Part shown: positions 43,222 through 53,016 of the stretch, piece by piece
How the letters are laid out: each line of letters starts with the position of its first letter
Numbering within the stretch: the first letter of the stretch is position 1
Assembly: GCF_024124665.1 (NCBI RefSeq)
Contig: NZ_JAMXSB010000002.1
Location: forward strand, 248,001-312,000
Length of the DNA stretch: 64,000 nucleotides
Source: Pleionea sp. CnH1-48
GTDB lineage: Bacteria > Pseudomonadota > Gammaproteobacteria > Enterobacterales > Kangiellaceae
Reading direction: 5' to 3'
Translations under genes and position numbers: made by a program
The notes under the pieces: generated by a model
Told to the model about the DNA's origin: nothing
Database searches by the model: none
The model's input: the letters and a program-made list of their open reading frames with translations, nothing else

Positions 43222-43887
43222 TTATTCGACCCGAATGGTCGCTTTTACGATTTCAAGTTTTTCTGTTGTACGTCCACTACGCCCACCACCCAGTGACTCG
43301 ATGGTTTTAAGCGTATCCATTCCCTGAACCACTTCGCCAAAAATAGTATGATTGCCATTTAGATGAGGAGTGTCTCTAAAGGTAATAAAGAACTGGCTAC
43401 CGTCAGTACCCGGCCCAGCATTCGCCATACTGAGCAAACCAGCACGATCATGTTTTACATTCACATCAAATTCACCATCGTATCGATAACCAGGATTGCC
43501 GCGTCCTGTTCCAGTGGGATCGCCACCTTGCGCCATAAAGTTTTTGATGACTCGATGAAAAACCGTGTTGTCATAAAATCCTAAGCGCGTTAAATAGATA
43601 GTGCTAGATACATGCATGGGTGCCACCGCAGGCATCAGCTGAATCGTCATATTGCCTTTGTTTGTTTGCAGCTCCCAAAAATACTTACGTTGCGCATCCA
43701 AAGTAAAAATAGGTGGTTTATTGAGCGTTGTTTTCCAGGTCTCTTTGGTTTTGTCTACTTTTTGTTCGGCGATAAAGGCATCCGCCTCCAAAATAGCTTT
43801 GTCTTCTGAGGTACAACCTGATAACCCAACCAAGAAAACAAGCCCACAAAAAATAGCGAACCGATGCTTACGATTGCGCAGTCCCAT
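43222..43887 (-). CDS. Cyclophilin-type peptidyl-prolyl isomerase, lipoprotein
   Basis: A 221-residue cyclophilin with a lipoprotein signal (lipobox VGLSGC, C25). The cyclophilin domain (about 68-221) has the active-site signature FYDNTVFHRVIKNFMAQGGD and FFITFRDTPHLNGNHTIFGEV. It accelerates X-Pro folding of envelope proteins, anchored to a membrane. A GGAG ribosome binding site precedes the ATG. It is a single gene, convergent with the C15-like gene. A second, soluble secreted cyclophilin lies 12 kb to the right. Confidence 0.92.
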   Translation of the reverse strand: MGLRNRKHRFAIFCGLVFLVGLSGCTSEDKAILEADAFIAEQKVDKTKETWKTTLNKPPIFTLDAQRKYFWELQTNKGNMTIQLMPAVAPMHVSSTIYLTRLGFYDNTVFHRVIKNFMAQGGDPTGTGRGNPGYRYDGEFDVNVKHDRAGLLSMANAGPGTDGSQFFITFRDTPHLNGNHTIFGEVVQGMDTLKTIESLGGGRSGRTTEKLEIVKATIRVE

Positions 43888-44019
43888 AAAGTCTCCAAAA
43901 TACTGTTGTTATGATGCGCTAAGCTTATCAACGGAGAATTTATGCCGTCAAATAATTAACGACCAATAGAGTATTCGCGATGCAAAGGGTTCAGCAGAGG
44001 CCGCAATCAGAAAGAATGT

Positions 44020-44496
44020 TTACTGATAGTCACAAATAAAATCGAATTGTTCCTGTGTGTCGGGTATCCGAATATTTCGTACCGCTGAAACCTGGTCGAT
44101 AGCCTGCTCGGGGGCAAGATTATCTTTTATCAGCAAACAACAGGCTAAAACGCCTGTTCGGCCTATACCTGCGCGACAATGTACCGCTATTGATTGTCCA
44201 TTCTGAATGTCTCGATATAAGTTATCGACCAAGTGTCCAAATGACCGAGGCTCAGGTAGGTTTCGATCTTTTATAGCAAAGCGCAAAAAGTCGATGCCCT
44301 CTGCTTGCAAAGCGTTTTTTTCGTTTCTGAGTCCCAGTTCAAATTCTTCATCAGACTCTAATAAAGAAACCACTTTGGTGACACCTAAAGACGCAAAGTA
44401 CTTCACGTCCTCTTCTAACCATTCTGCAGAAGGTTTGGGCATCACATAGAGCTGGCCTTTGCCAATGTTTGCAACAGGATATATCTGTGGAATCAA
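44020..44496 (-). CDS. Dual-specificity / tyrosine protein phosphatase
   Basis: A 158-residue cysteine phosphatase. The P-loop HCRAGIGRTG carries the nucleophile C107 and R113, and D77 in IKDRNLPEP is the likely general acid. Size and the KVVSLLES start fit the bacterial DSP/kinase-associated-phosphatase-like group. It could act on phosphoproteins or small phosphates; no kinase gene is adjacent. The frame begins with TTG at 44496, preceded by GGAG nine bases upstream. Confidence 0.88.
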   Translation of the reverse strand: MIPQIYPVANIGKGQLYVMPKPSAEWLEEDVKYFASLGVTKVVSLLESDEEFELGLRNEKNALQAEGIDFLRFAIKDRNLPEPRSFGHLVDNLYRDIQNGQSIAVHCRAGIGRTGVLACCLLIKDNLAPEQAIDQVSAVRNIRIPDTQEQFDFICDYQ

Positions 44497-44637
44497 AGGG
44501 AGATTCTCCTCAATTGAGTAAATTAATATATTAAACTTATTAGATTGAAATTATCGAGCTTAAGATCGGAACCTGTTGCCTTTGCTTGATAGCTTCGACT
44601 ATGGAGCAACAGGCTCGAATAGGAAGTTTGTTGCGGT

Positions 44638-45144
44638 TTAAGCAGCTTTAGTCATCATTTTTCTTCGAGAGGCACGCTGAAATGCCCAAAAAATATCGCG
44701 ATAGGCTGCGTGCTGCACAACTTTATTATTGGTTTTGTTTTGAATGGCATCCACCAGCATAATGGTAGGCTTGGTTGTCATTCCGCGAAACTTAGAATAG
44801 ATTTGCAAACAGATCAATCCATTGAGTAATAAAGTTTCATTGCTTGCAGGCAGTCCTCTTAAGCCCAGCGGCGGTGTCAGTGCTTTGCTCATAATAAAAA
44901 ACTGTGAAACTCCACCTTTGATCATGGCTTCCAGGGTATTCAATTTAACTTCACGGCGAATATTACGGTATCCAGAATCGACTTTGTTTTTTTCAAAATA
45001 GCTGCTAATGATGGTGTAAGGTTCGTACTCTTCCAGTAAATAGTTAGCCAGAAAGTTAGGAATATCATCCTCACTTTTACTCAAACTGACTTGACGGGCA
45101 AGGCCAAAACGGTGCCACTGACTTTCCTTATAAAACTGAATCAT
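44638..45144 (-). CDS. Hypothetical protein
   Basis: A 168-residue soluble-looking protein with no signal peptide or membrane segment. It is basic at the C-terminus (FQRASRRKMMTKAA). The sequence is mixed alpha/beta with a hydrophobic central stretch (ETLLLNGLICLQIY) that is too short and polar-flanked to be a confident membrane span. An AGGA site lies 10 bases before the ATG, and a hairpin (CCTGTTGC/GCAACAGG, 44572-44613) lies past the stop. I do not recognise the family, and the neighbours give no hint. Confidence 0.65.
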   Translation of the reverse strand: MIQFYKESQWHRFGLARQVSLSKSEDDIPNFLANYLLEEYEPYTIISSYFEKNKVDSGYRNIRREVKLNTLEAMIKGGVSQFFIMSKALTPPLGLRGLPASNETLLLNGLICLQIYSKFRGMTTKPTIMLVDAIQNKTNNKVVQHAAYRDIFWAFQRASRRKMMTKAA

Positions 45145-45892
45145 AACGCATATATCCTCATTTCTATTTTTAATATTAAAAAAAAGAGCGATTCCATTTG
45201 CTCGTGCACTGTTAATCCTTGACTAAGCAACAGCACAAAACAACTCCATAATCGGTATTGTCTTTATAAAATAGGGCTTCAAAAAATGTTTATCTTTCTA
45301 TTTCCAAATAAAACATCTGACAATCAATATGCTGATAATGTAAGAAGTCACTCAGCAAAAAATATCCCTATGTTGCTTATTAAGTTGTTCAACAAGCGCT
45401 AAAAGCTGCGCATCAACTCGCAACATAAAATAACCATCCATGCCCTAAGGGCAACTGGCGATCACACTATCGAATTAAAGTATGCGAATCAATGATTAAC
45501 CAACTCAAAGTAGGATTATTTTAGCTTTTATTTTTAGAAGAGATAATTTTGCAGGAGATTATAAATCATACGCTATATTGCACTGGATGGTATCAAAATA
45601 ATCGCGCTAAAAAGCTACAAACCAGTATTCTCACAAGGGTGTAACCTTTGTTAACACAATAAAAGATCACAACTCCTCGGTGAACTTCAGTGAAGGATAG
45701 GCATGCCCTAAAATGGATTTTTGATCGCCCTTTTTATTAAATATTGAAAAAGAACAAAAGTAATTAAGGCAAGTAAAAGAAAGGTAGAATTTTATAGGTC
45801 CCCCAAAGCTTCAGTCCTACAGGAGAAAACCTGTCGAACCAAAGCCTTTGAGGTTATAGAGTTTTTAAACTCCAGCAACAATGAGCAAACCG
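45145..45892. other. 748-bp intergenic region without a recognised gene
   Basis: AT-rich DNA between two leftward genes. I see no ORF with support, no tRNA fold and no insertion-sequence ends. Small inverted repeats occur, including TGCCCTAAGGGCA and GAGTTTTTAAACTC (45859-45872, just past the ELW-repeat lipoprotein stop, possibly a weak terminator). An unrecognised small RNA cannot be excluded. Confidence 0.4.
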
Positions 45893-48800
45893 CTAATTTT
45901 GCGGATAATAAAAACTGGACTCTGAGCCAGAATTGATATCTTTTAGCAAGAGTGTCCCTTGAGCCGTTCCATCCGATTTCCATAACTCCAAACCGTGCAC
46001 ATTATCATTAGCCAGTAAATAGACTAACTCTCCAACGATCAAAGCACTGTCAACACCATCACCCGCTGGATTAATGTCTTTTACTAACTGTGTACCAGAC
46101 GCGGTTCCATCAGATTCCCATAGTTCGACACCCGTGGTGCCATCGTTCGCCAAGAACAACAAGCGTCCATTCAAAACACCTATGACACGAGGACTGTCTC
46201 CACTGATACCAGGTCGAATGTCTTTTACCAATTGCGTACCAGCAACTGTACCATCGGTTTTCCACAGCTCAGGACCATTCACATTGTCGTAGCCCGCAAA
46301 ATAAAGCTGATTATTGAACAATCCCTGATCGTGGCGATTATAATCTTCCAGGAAGACATTCTTTAAAAAGACGGTGCCAGATTCTGTGCCATCGGTCTTC
46401 CATAGCCCAGAGCTACTGCCATTTCTGGCATTAAACAGTACATCATTACCAAGCTTGGTGAAATTATTGGGATCAGAGCCATCAGCCCCTACCCAAATAT
46501 CTTTTAACAATGATGTACCACTCTCAGTACCATCAGACACCCACAGTTCTGCTCCCGAGCTTCCGTCGTTGGCAGAAAAGAAAATCTTGTCGTTGTTGAT
46601 GTAGATACTGTTAATAGTATCAAACCCATTTTTTACCGACTCCACACCGCCAGATGTTGTGTACTTCCATAATCCTGTCGTTGTTCCATCATAAGCTCGG
46701 AAGTAAAGAGCACCATCGGAGGCCAAAGTGAGTAAACTAGGTAAAGAATCACCACTGCCAGTGTTGATATCTGACAATCGTGTCGCCGTGTTCACATCAG
46801 CAACCCACAACTCTGCACCCTCTGCCGCGCTGGCAGAACCCGCTTTGGTAGTAAAGTAAACTCTATCACCAGCAACGGTTAGATTTTCGGCGTCATAGAC
46901 ATCCAATGAGGTTGCTCCATTCGACGCACCATTGGTGACCGATAAGAGCGAAACACCCGCCGAAAGATTATTAAAGAAATGCAAGCCAGAATCCGTGGTC
47001 TTCGCTGTGTTAGCCAGGAAAATATTAACCGATGAATCCGTTGCCGTATTAATATTAATAACCTGTGTGCCATCGATGGTGCCGTCGGTTTTCCATAGTT
47101 CTCCACCAGGCTCAGAAGAACTTGATGCATCAACCATATAAAGCTCGTTATCGATAACGATATCAGAAATACGAGTATCGATATTAGCAGGCTTAAACTC
47201 AGTGGTTCCCGCCTCGGTACCGTCGCTTCGCCAAATAGCCGCAGTGTTTCCATGAGTCGCAAGAAAATAAAGATGATTGTTTAATACTTTGAGATTAAGC
47301 AAGCGATCATTAGTCACATCAGGGAAAATATTCTTTACCAGCCCTGCTGAGCTGCCCGAAATCTGACATAACACCGCTTCACTAAAACCTGACTTAAACA
47401 GAATCTTACCACTAAGTTCATGGTAATCCCTTGGTGACTCTGAACATTCTGTTTGAGTCGTAATAGATAAGGTGCCAGCGTCAGTACCGTCGCTTTTCCA
47501 TACTTTGCTTTGAGCCGCAAAATACAGTTCATTCCCCACTGCTTGAAGGAGGATTGGAAAACCCGAGCCGCTAGGATCAATATCTTTTACCAGTTGAGTA
47601 CCAGCGCCCGTTCCATCGGTCTTCCAAAGCTCCGTACCTTTGCTCGCGGTAGAAGCAGAAAAATATACCTGGCTGCCAACGCGCGTCAAATAGCTAGGTG
47701 AACTAGAAAGCAAACCAGACTCAATATCTGACAACATCTGTGTTCCGGCGACGGTTCCGTTAGAGACCCAAAGCTCTCTGCCATTGACGCCGTCATTGGC
47801 GCTAAACAACAGTTGATTGGATAATGCGACTAAATCACTCGGAGCATCAAAAGAATTGGCCTGGTTAAAGTCTTTCAACATCGTGGTGCCAGCTTCCGTT
47901 CCGTTGGACACCCATAGCTCAGCACTTGGAGTTCCCTGCGTGTTTGCGGTAAAAAATAACAAGTCGCCAACAATGGTGAGCATATTGATCGATTGATCAT
48001 CGATAAGAGCAATCTCTTTAACTGCGTTGGTACCCGCTTCACTTCCGTTAGAAACCCAAAGCTGATTGCCTAAGAAAAAGTACATTTGCGTGGCACCAGC
48101 GCTTATCTTATTCGTTGCTGTTGCATTAGGGCTTATGCGAATATTTTTTACCAATTCGATATTGCCCGTTGTAGAGTTTAGCTTTCGTAATTCAGTACCC
48201 GTTTTGCCGTCATTGGCAAACAAATAAAGCTCGTTACCAAAAGTCGTTAAGGCTTTTGGAGCAGAAACTTGCTCTGCCTGATTGAGATCTTGTAACAGCA
48301 GTGTTCCTTCTTCAGTGCCATCCGTTCCCCATACTTCCATACCATGAAGACCGTCATCAGCATGAACATAAAACGCAGGATGGCTTGTAGTCGCCGCAAA
48401 CTCTCCACTGACTCCACCGATGGTGACTTCTGCTGTGACGGTTTTAGAAAACTCACCAGAAGACGTTAACTTTACAGCGACTTGTTGGTTATTGTTTATT
48501 TGTCCTACAGCAGATGTAAAAGCGCCACCATCGATACTGTATTCACCGTTATTGATGCTAATGGGTGAAGAGCCTGTTATTCCGCTAATAACCACTTGAG
48601 CAGATTCGATTGGGGCATTTAACGCCACCCCTGTTTGTGCAGGAAAGCTAAACGCTTCTGGTTGAGTATCATCCAGGGTACGCGCAGAAAATGTCGCCGT
48701 CACACCGCCAATATTGAGTTCTGCCTCATAAGTCGTCGAGTGTTCAGAACCTGTCACCAGCGCTAAAGAAATCGCTTGTCCGTTGTTAATAGTCGATGAC

Positions 48801-49345
48801 GTTTGCAACTCACCGCCATCAATACTAAAGCTGCCGCCGGTTGCCGAAACGGGCGTTGGCGCACTGATGCCTGTAATAGTCACCGTGTTTGAATCAACAC
48901 GAGTGTTTAGCGCAACGTTGTCTTGAGCAACAAAAGAGAAAGCATCAGGAGAGGTATCTTGCTTAGTCGTCACACGAAAGGTCGCTGAGACACCACCAAT
49001 CGTTAATGTTGCTTCTGATTGCTCATCATAATTAGTCGATGTTTTCAATCTTACGGTGACGGACTGCCCTGCCGCAACTTGAGCACCTTGCTGAGTAAAA
49101 CTGCCCTGCGCAATGCGATACTCACCACCAGTCACATTAACAGCGACTGCTTGAGAAATGCCGCTTACCACAATACTATTTGACTCGACGAACACATCCA
49201 GTTCGGCATTATCAACAGCGTTAAAAGCAAAAGTGTCAGGTGTCGTATCCGGTGGCGGCTCAACAGAATCAGAACCACCGCCGCAAGAGCTCAATAAAAA
49301 AATCGAAAAGAATATTAACAAACCTATGTTATGTGTAATTCTCAC
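45893..49345 (-). CDS. Large lipoprotein with ELWxxDGTxxGT repeats
   Basis: About 1150 residues. The start is probably GTG at 49345 (GAGG upstream), giving a lipoprotein signal ending LLSSC-GGG; the frame itself opens 15 bases earlier with TTG. Residues about 35-330 hold three tandem 95-residue repeats with VTITGISAPTPVS, SFSIDGG and IGGVSATF blocks, an Ig-like calx/adhesin motif. From about 335 to the end run about 16 copies of a 45-55-residue unit with ELWKTDGTAAGTQLVKDI and LYFxAxDG blocks, a hyalin/ELW repeat family likely to form a beta-propeller-like solenoid. Surface-exposed adhesion or matrix function is inferred. It ends at a single stop without downstream partner. Confidence 0.85.
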   Translation of the reverse strand: MRITHNIGLLIFFSIFLLSSCGGGSDSVEPPPDTTPDTFAFNAVDNAELDVFVESNSIVVSGISQAVAVNVTGGEYRIAQGSFTQQGAQVAAGQSVTVRLKTSTNYDEQSEATLTIGGVSATFRVTTKQDTSPDAFSFVAQDNVALNTRVDSNTVTITGISAPTPVSATGGSFSIDGGELQTSSTINNGQAISLALVTGSEHSTTYEAELNIGGVTATFSARTLDDTQPEAFSFPAQTGVALNAPIESAQVVISGITGSSPISINNGEYSIDGGAFTSAVGQINNNQQVAVKLTSSGEFSKTVTAEVTIGGVSGEFAATTSHPAFYVHADDGLHGMEVWGTDGTEEGTLLLQDLNQAEQVSAPKALTTFGNELYLFANDGKTGTELRKLNSTTGNIELVKNIRISPNATATNKISAGATQMYFFLGNQLWVSNGSEAGTNAVKEIALIDDQSINMLTIVGDLLFFTANTQGTPSAELWVSNGTEAGTTMLKDFNQANSFDAPSDLVALSNQLLFSANDGVNGRELWVSNGTVAGTQMLSDIESGLLSSSPSYLTRVGSQVYFSASTASKGTELWKTDGTGAGTQLVKDIDPSGSGFPILLQAVGNELYFAAQSKVWKSDGTDAGTLSITTQTECSESPRDYHELSGKILFKSGFSEAVLCQISGSSAGLVKNIFPDVTNDRLLNLKVLNNHLYFLATHGNTAAIWRSDGTEAGTTEFKPANIDTRISDIVIDNELYMVDASSSSEPGGELWKTDGTIDGTQVININTATDSSVNIFLANTAKTTDSGLHFFNNLSAGVSLLSVTNGASNGATSLDVYDAENLTVAGDRVYFTTKAGSASAAEGAELWVADVNTATRLSDINTGSGDSLPSLLTLASDGALYFRAYDGTTTGLWKYTTSGGVESVKNGFDTINSIYINNDKIFFSANDGSSGAELWVSDGTESGTSLLKDIWVGADGSDPNNFTKLGNDVLFNARNGSSSGLWKTDGTESGTVFLKNVFLEDYNRHDQGLFNNQLYFAGYDNVNGPELWKTDGTVAGTQLVKDIRPGISGDSPRVIGVLNGRLLFLANDGTTGVELWESDGTASGTQLVKDINPAGDGVDSALIVGELVYLLANDNVHGLELWKSDGTAQGTLLLKDINSGSESSFYYPQN

Positions 49346-49701
49346 TAGATATAACCTCAAATCCCCAAAATATTGATATCACCACTGGCTTGAAGCAGGT
49401 ACTGTCCTTATACCTGTGAGTCCTCTAATAACCAATGTCCCTAGCTCTTTATTTTTTTTGTTACTTCCACAGAGCTAAATTAAAAATCAAGCGAACAACA
49501 ATGCTCTATATACCAGAAACCAATAAAAAAATCGTCTAGAAGATGCATACAGTCATTTAATTGTCATAAATTGGATAATTAACGCACAAAATCAGTATTT
49601 CAAATCATCGAACTGAACTTGATCATCTCGGGCCAAAACTACACTTTCCATAACGGCGGTGATACCATGCAAGTCACTCCAATCGTAATCTTGGTTCCTT
49701 T
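49346..49701. other. 356-bp divergent intergenic region
   Basis: It lies between the leftward ELW-repeat lipoprotein and the rightward aminotransferase. AT-rich, without an ORF or a clear hairpin. It must hold both promoters; I cannot place them with confidence. I found no methionine-type riboswitch structure here. Confidence 0.35.
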
Positions 49702-50844
49702 ATGCTACCTACCAAACTGCCTCATGTCGGCACAACGATATTTAGCCAGATGTCGGCCTTGGCACAACAACATGATGCCATCAATCTTTCGCAAGGCTTT
49801 CCAGAGTTTGACGGACCGGAGCTATTAAAGCGCAAAACACAAGAGTACATTCAAAATGGGATGAATCAATACGCTCCCATGCCTGGTGTACTGCCACTGC
49901 GCGAACAGATCAAAGAGCTTATCTTTCGTTGTTATCAACGTGATGTTAGTGCGGATACAGATATTACGGTCACTTCTGGAGCGACCGAAGCACTGTTTGT
50001 TGCCATTCAGGCTGTAGTACAACCTGGCGACGAAGTCATCGTGTTTGACCCGGCCTACGATAGCTATGATCCCGCCATCACTCTAGCGGGTGGTGTTCCT
50101 GTTCATTTGGAACTTACGCCAGGCGCTTATCGTATCGACTGGAATGCTTTGAACAGCGCTATTAACGAGCGCACCAAAGCCATTGTGATCAATACGCCTC
50201 ATAACCCTAGCGCAACCTGTTTGTCTTATGATGATTTGTCCCGGCTAGAAGCTTTGGTTTGTGACAACGAACTGTTTCTAATCAGCGATGAGGTCTATGA
50301 GCACATTACTTTTGATGGAATCCTGCATCAGAGTGTTCATCGCTTTGAGCGTCTGGCAGCGCGCAGCTTTATTGTTTCCAGTTTTGGCAAAACCTATCAT
50401 ATGACAGGATGGAAACTTGGCTATTGTGTTGCCCCAAAGAACCTGAGCACAGAGTTTAGAAAAATTCATCAATATGTAACCTTCTCTTCGTTCACTCCTG
50501 CTCAACTAGCACTTGCAGATGTGATGATGGCTCAGCCTGATCACTGTTCAGAGCTTGGCTATATGTATCAGGACAAACGCGACTTGTTCAATCAATTAAT
50601 GGAAAACAGCCGCTTTAAATTACTGCCCTCCTCTGGCAGTTATTTTGTTTTAGCAGACTACAGCGACATCAGTGATTTACCCGATACAGAATTTTGTATC
50701 TGGCTAACAGAAAATGCTGGCGTTGCGGCCATTCCAATGTCGGTATTTTTTGCCTCAGGTCGCGATGATAAAGTCATACGCTTTTGTTTTGCCAAGCGTC
50801 CGCACACGCTAAAAGAAGCCGCTAAAAGATTAGGCCAGTTATGA
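49702..50844 (+). CDS. ybdL: Methionine / glutamine-type aminotransferase (YbdL-like)
   Basis: A 380-residue class I PLP aminotransferase. The PLP lysine is K230 (VSSFGKTYHMTGWKLGY), with NTPHNPSATC and ISDEVYEHITFD in the cofactor pocket. The start INLSQGFPEFDGPE and the overall sequence resemble E. coli YbdL, a methionine aminotransferase related to kynurenine/glutamine transaminase K. It overlaps the omega-amidase gene by four bases (ATGA). Together they transaminate 4-methylthio-2-oxobutyrate using glutamine and then hydrolyse 2-oxoglutaramate, which makes the reaction irreversible. The start has no strong ribosome binding site. Confidence 0.9.
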   Translation: MLPTKLPHVGTTIFSQMSALAQQHDAINLSQGFPEFDGPELLKRKTQEYIQNGMNQYAPMPGVLPLREQIKELIFRCYQRDVSADTDITVTSGATEALFVAIQAVVQPGDEVIVFDPAYDSYDPAITLAGGVPVHLELTPGAYRIDWNALNSAINERTKAIVINTPHNPSATCLSYDDLSRLEALVCDNELFLISDEVYEHITFDGILHQSVHRFERLAARSFIVSSFGKTYHMTGWKLGYCVAPKNLSTEFRKIHQYVTFSSFTPAQLALADVMMAQPDHCSELGYMYQDKRDLFNQLMENSRFKLLPSSGSYFVLADYSDISDLPDTEFCIWLTENAGVAAIPMSVFFASGRDDKVIRFCFAKRPHTLKEAAKRLGQL

Positions 50845-51620
50845 TAAAACCAGAACTTAAAATCAGTGCCATTCAAACATCACTGGTTTGGCAAGATGTG
50901 TCAGCGAATTTATTACACTTCGAGCAGCTGCTTGCAGACTGCCAAGATCAAGACATCGTTGTTTTGCCCGAAATGTTTGCCACGGGTTTTAGTATGCAGA
51001 GCGAACGCGTAGCCGCTGAAAACGGCGGTCAAGCGCTAGAGTGGATGCGACAGCAAGCTCAGCAAAACCAATGCGCACTCGTTGGTAGCCTGGCCGTTAA
51101 AGACGACAATCAATATGTTAACCGCTGTTATTTTGTAGAGCCTGATGGCAAGGTTAGCCACTATGACAAGCGTCACTTATTTCGCATGGGTAATGAGCAT
51201 CAACATTATCAGGCGGGTGCCGAGAGAGTCATTGTAAACTACCAAGGTTGGCGAGTGTGTTTGCAGATCTGTTATGACTTACGTTTTCCCGTATTTAGTC
51301 GCAATCAAAATGATTACGATGTTTTAATTTACGTGGCTAACTGGCCTGCGGCCAGAGCTTACGCTTGGTCTTCTCTCCTCGTAGCCAGAGCCATTGAAAA
51401 TCAGGCTTATGTTATCGGCGTCAATCGCGTTGGCGACGATGGGAAAGACGTAGCCCACAGTGGTGACTCGGTTATACTGGATTTTGTGGGGCACTCATTA
51501 GCTGCTGCAACACCCAATCGCCAGCAGCAACTCAAAGCCAGCTTAAATCACGAAGAATTACACGCTTTCCGCCAGCGTTTTCCGGCGCACCTGGATGCCG
51601 ATAATTTTGAATTGGTTTAG
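50841..51620 (+). CDS. yafV: Omega-amidase (YafV/Nit2-like, nitrilase superfamily)
   Basis: A 259-residue carbon-nitrogen hydrolase. The Glu-Lys-Cys triad is E44 (VVLPEMFATGFS), K110 (HYDKRHLF) and C144 (LQICYDLRFP). This sequence is close to E. coli YafV, which hydrolyses 2-oxoglutaramate and 2-oxosuccinamate. It is translationally coupled to the YbdL-like aminotransferase by an ATGA overlap, the usual pairing for glutamine transaminase cycles and methionine salvage. An intrinsic terminator follows. Confidence 0.92.
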   Translation: MIKPELKISAIQTSLVWQDVSANLLHFEQLLADCQDQDIVVLPEMFATGFSMQSERVAAENGGQALEWMRQQAQQNQCALVGSLAVKDDNQYVNRCYFVEPDGKVSHYDKRHLFRMGNEHQHYQAGAERVIVNYQGWRVCLQICYDLRFPVFSRNQNDYDVLIYVANWPAARAYAWSSLLVARAIENQAYVIGVNRVGDDGKDVAHSGDSVILDFVGHSLAAATPNRQQQLKASLNHEELHAFRQRFPAHLDADNFELV

Positions 51621-51672
51621 CTCTCAAAACAATCCGTAAAAGAGTTATCTCTAATCAGTAATCCCGATAAAA

Positions 51673-51700
51673 GCCTGACCTTAATCAGTCAGGCGTTTTT
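51673..51700 (+). terminator. Intrinsic terminator of the ybdL-yafV operon
   Basis: GCCTGAC and GTCAGGC pair around an 8-base loop, followed by GTTTTTGTC. Confidence 0.85.
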
Positions 51701-51853
51701 GTCTTTTCATGACGGATAACCGCAACATTACTTTTGTATTAAACAACCAAAACGAATTATCTAAACATAGTGATACATCTCAACGAAATGGTTGACGTTA
51801 ACATCAACTCCTTCTAATTTAGCTTCCCATGATATAGCAAAGAGACAAGAGCT

Positions 51854-52195
51854 ATGCTTAATAAATTAGTACTGCTAATCATTATGACGATATTCACGAT
51901 GCCTTCCGATGGTATGACTCATCGTGAACGCGAAGTGTATTTTTATAGCAATGAAACTCTGACTCAATTGGTGGGATACTTAATAGTGACCTGCTATAGC
52001 ACTTATTCCCACGGCAAAAGAACACCCCACCAAGAGTTTTATGGCGGAGAGATGTGCTCACCGAATGCAATAGACGAAGACGATGCTGATGGCGAAGTCG
52101 TTGGTAGTTTTTGCTCTCAACAAATATTTGATATAAATGCCGATGGCATTGTCAGTAGTGCAGAATCATTAGAGTGCGTTCGAAAAGTTTTATGA
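51854..52195 (+). CDS. Small exported protein with an EF-hand-like motif
   Basis: A 113-residue protein with a short N-terminal signal (LVLLIIMTIFTMPSDG). Near the C-terminus DINADGIVSSAESLE matches the 12-residue calcium loop of an EF-hand (D-x-N-x-D-G-x-V-x-x-x-E). An acidic stretch (AIDEDDADGE) precedes it, and four cysteines could form disulfides. Calcium binding is likely but the role is unknown. The Shine-Dalgarno sequence is weak, and the gene is alone between the yafV terminator and the MerR gene. Confidence 0.65.
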   Translation: MLNKLVLLIIMTIFTMPSDGMTHREREVYFYSNETLTQLVGYLIVTCYSTYSHGKRTPHQEFYGGEMCSPNAIDEDDADGEVVGSFCSQQIFDINADGIVSSAESLECVRKVL

Positions 52196-52244
52196 CCGCG
52201 ATATGGGTGTTAATTGACTAGGTGATCGAGTATAACCATTAACG

Positions 52245-52757
52245 CTATAAACTTCGGATGTGTTCAATTTCGCTTTGTTGTATTCCTAGAGACTCAAGAA
52301 ACCTATGATGTTCTTCTGGCTCCATTTCTTCAAACTTTTTATGCCAGTTCAACATAGCCTCGTCATCGAAACCCGCAGCCCGCATAATCGCCACCCAACG
52401 CTCTTTGGTCACGCTATTCTTCCCCAGCAATTCGGGTTCCTGCAACACCACAACGATCGCTTCCTGTTGTTTTCTTAAGGTATTAATTTCGACTTCCAGT
52501 TTATGAAAGTGCTCTCTTAGCAAATGTGTTTGAGACGTTTCGGATTTATTATCAAGCAGTACGGCAATGTCTGCTAAGGGTAAGCCATAAGAGCGATAGG
52601 CCAGAATGGATTGCAAACGTTGAATCTGGGCTTCGTCATACCAACGATAGCCATTCTCTGAGCGGCAGGCAGGTGCAAGTAACCCCTCTCGCTCGTAATA
52701 AAGAATGGTTGCTCTAGAAAGGCCAAAGCGTTTTGCTATCTGAGTCACTGTGATCAT
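52245..52757 (-). CDS. MerR family transcriptional regulator
   Basis: A MerR-type regulator, about 170 residues. The N-terminal winged helix begins VTQIAKRFGLSRATILYYEREG and continues GYRWYDEAQIQRLQSILAYRS, followed by a long dimerisation helix (LREHFHKLEVEINTLRKQQEA) and a C-terminal part of about 60 residues with no Cys motif, so metal sensing is unlikely; the tail may be a small effector domain. The frame extends to 52793, but the Met at 52757 has GGGAGA directly upstream and starts the HTH correctly. The target promoter and inducer are unknown. Confidence 0.88.
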   Translation of the reverse strand: MITVTQIAKRFGLSRATILYYEREGLLAPACRSENGYRWYDEAQIQRLQSILAYRSYGLPLADIAVLLDNKSETSQTHLLREHFHKLEVEINTLRKQQEAIVVVLQEPELLGKNSVTKERWVAIMRAAGFDDEAMLNWHKKFEEMEPEEHHRFLESLGIQQSEIEHIRSL

Positions 52758-53016
52758 CGTATCTCCCATTACTTCAACAACCCTTAGTATCAACCCTATA
52801 CCCTATAGACAGGTCAACGCAAAAAATCTACTTATGCTCTTGCGCCTAAGTTAAGAACTCTTTGCATGCTCACCACCCCGCCTTAGCCTATTGATTATTA
52901 TCAGTAAACATTCAATTTAATGCGTATCATCCCAACATAGCTTGCTCAAGGGTTTGACCCGACTACAGGTGCAGCCTTTATCATTCAAAAACCTGGAGAC
53001 ATGAGGATACGAAAGA

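Noticed and set aside
45145-45892. tRNA or insertion-sequence remnant
   Set aside because: No cloverleaf, CCA end, terminal inverted repeats or transposase fragment could be seen.
46879-47262. 127-codon ORF inside the ELW-repeat gene
   Set aside because: Same-strand shadow frame within a long repeat-coding gene.
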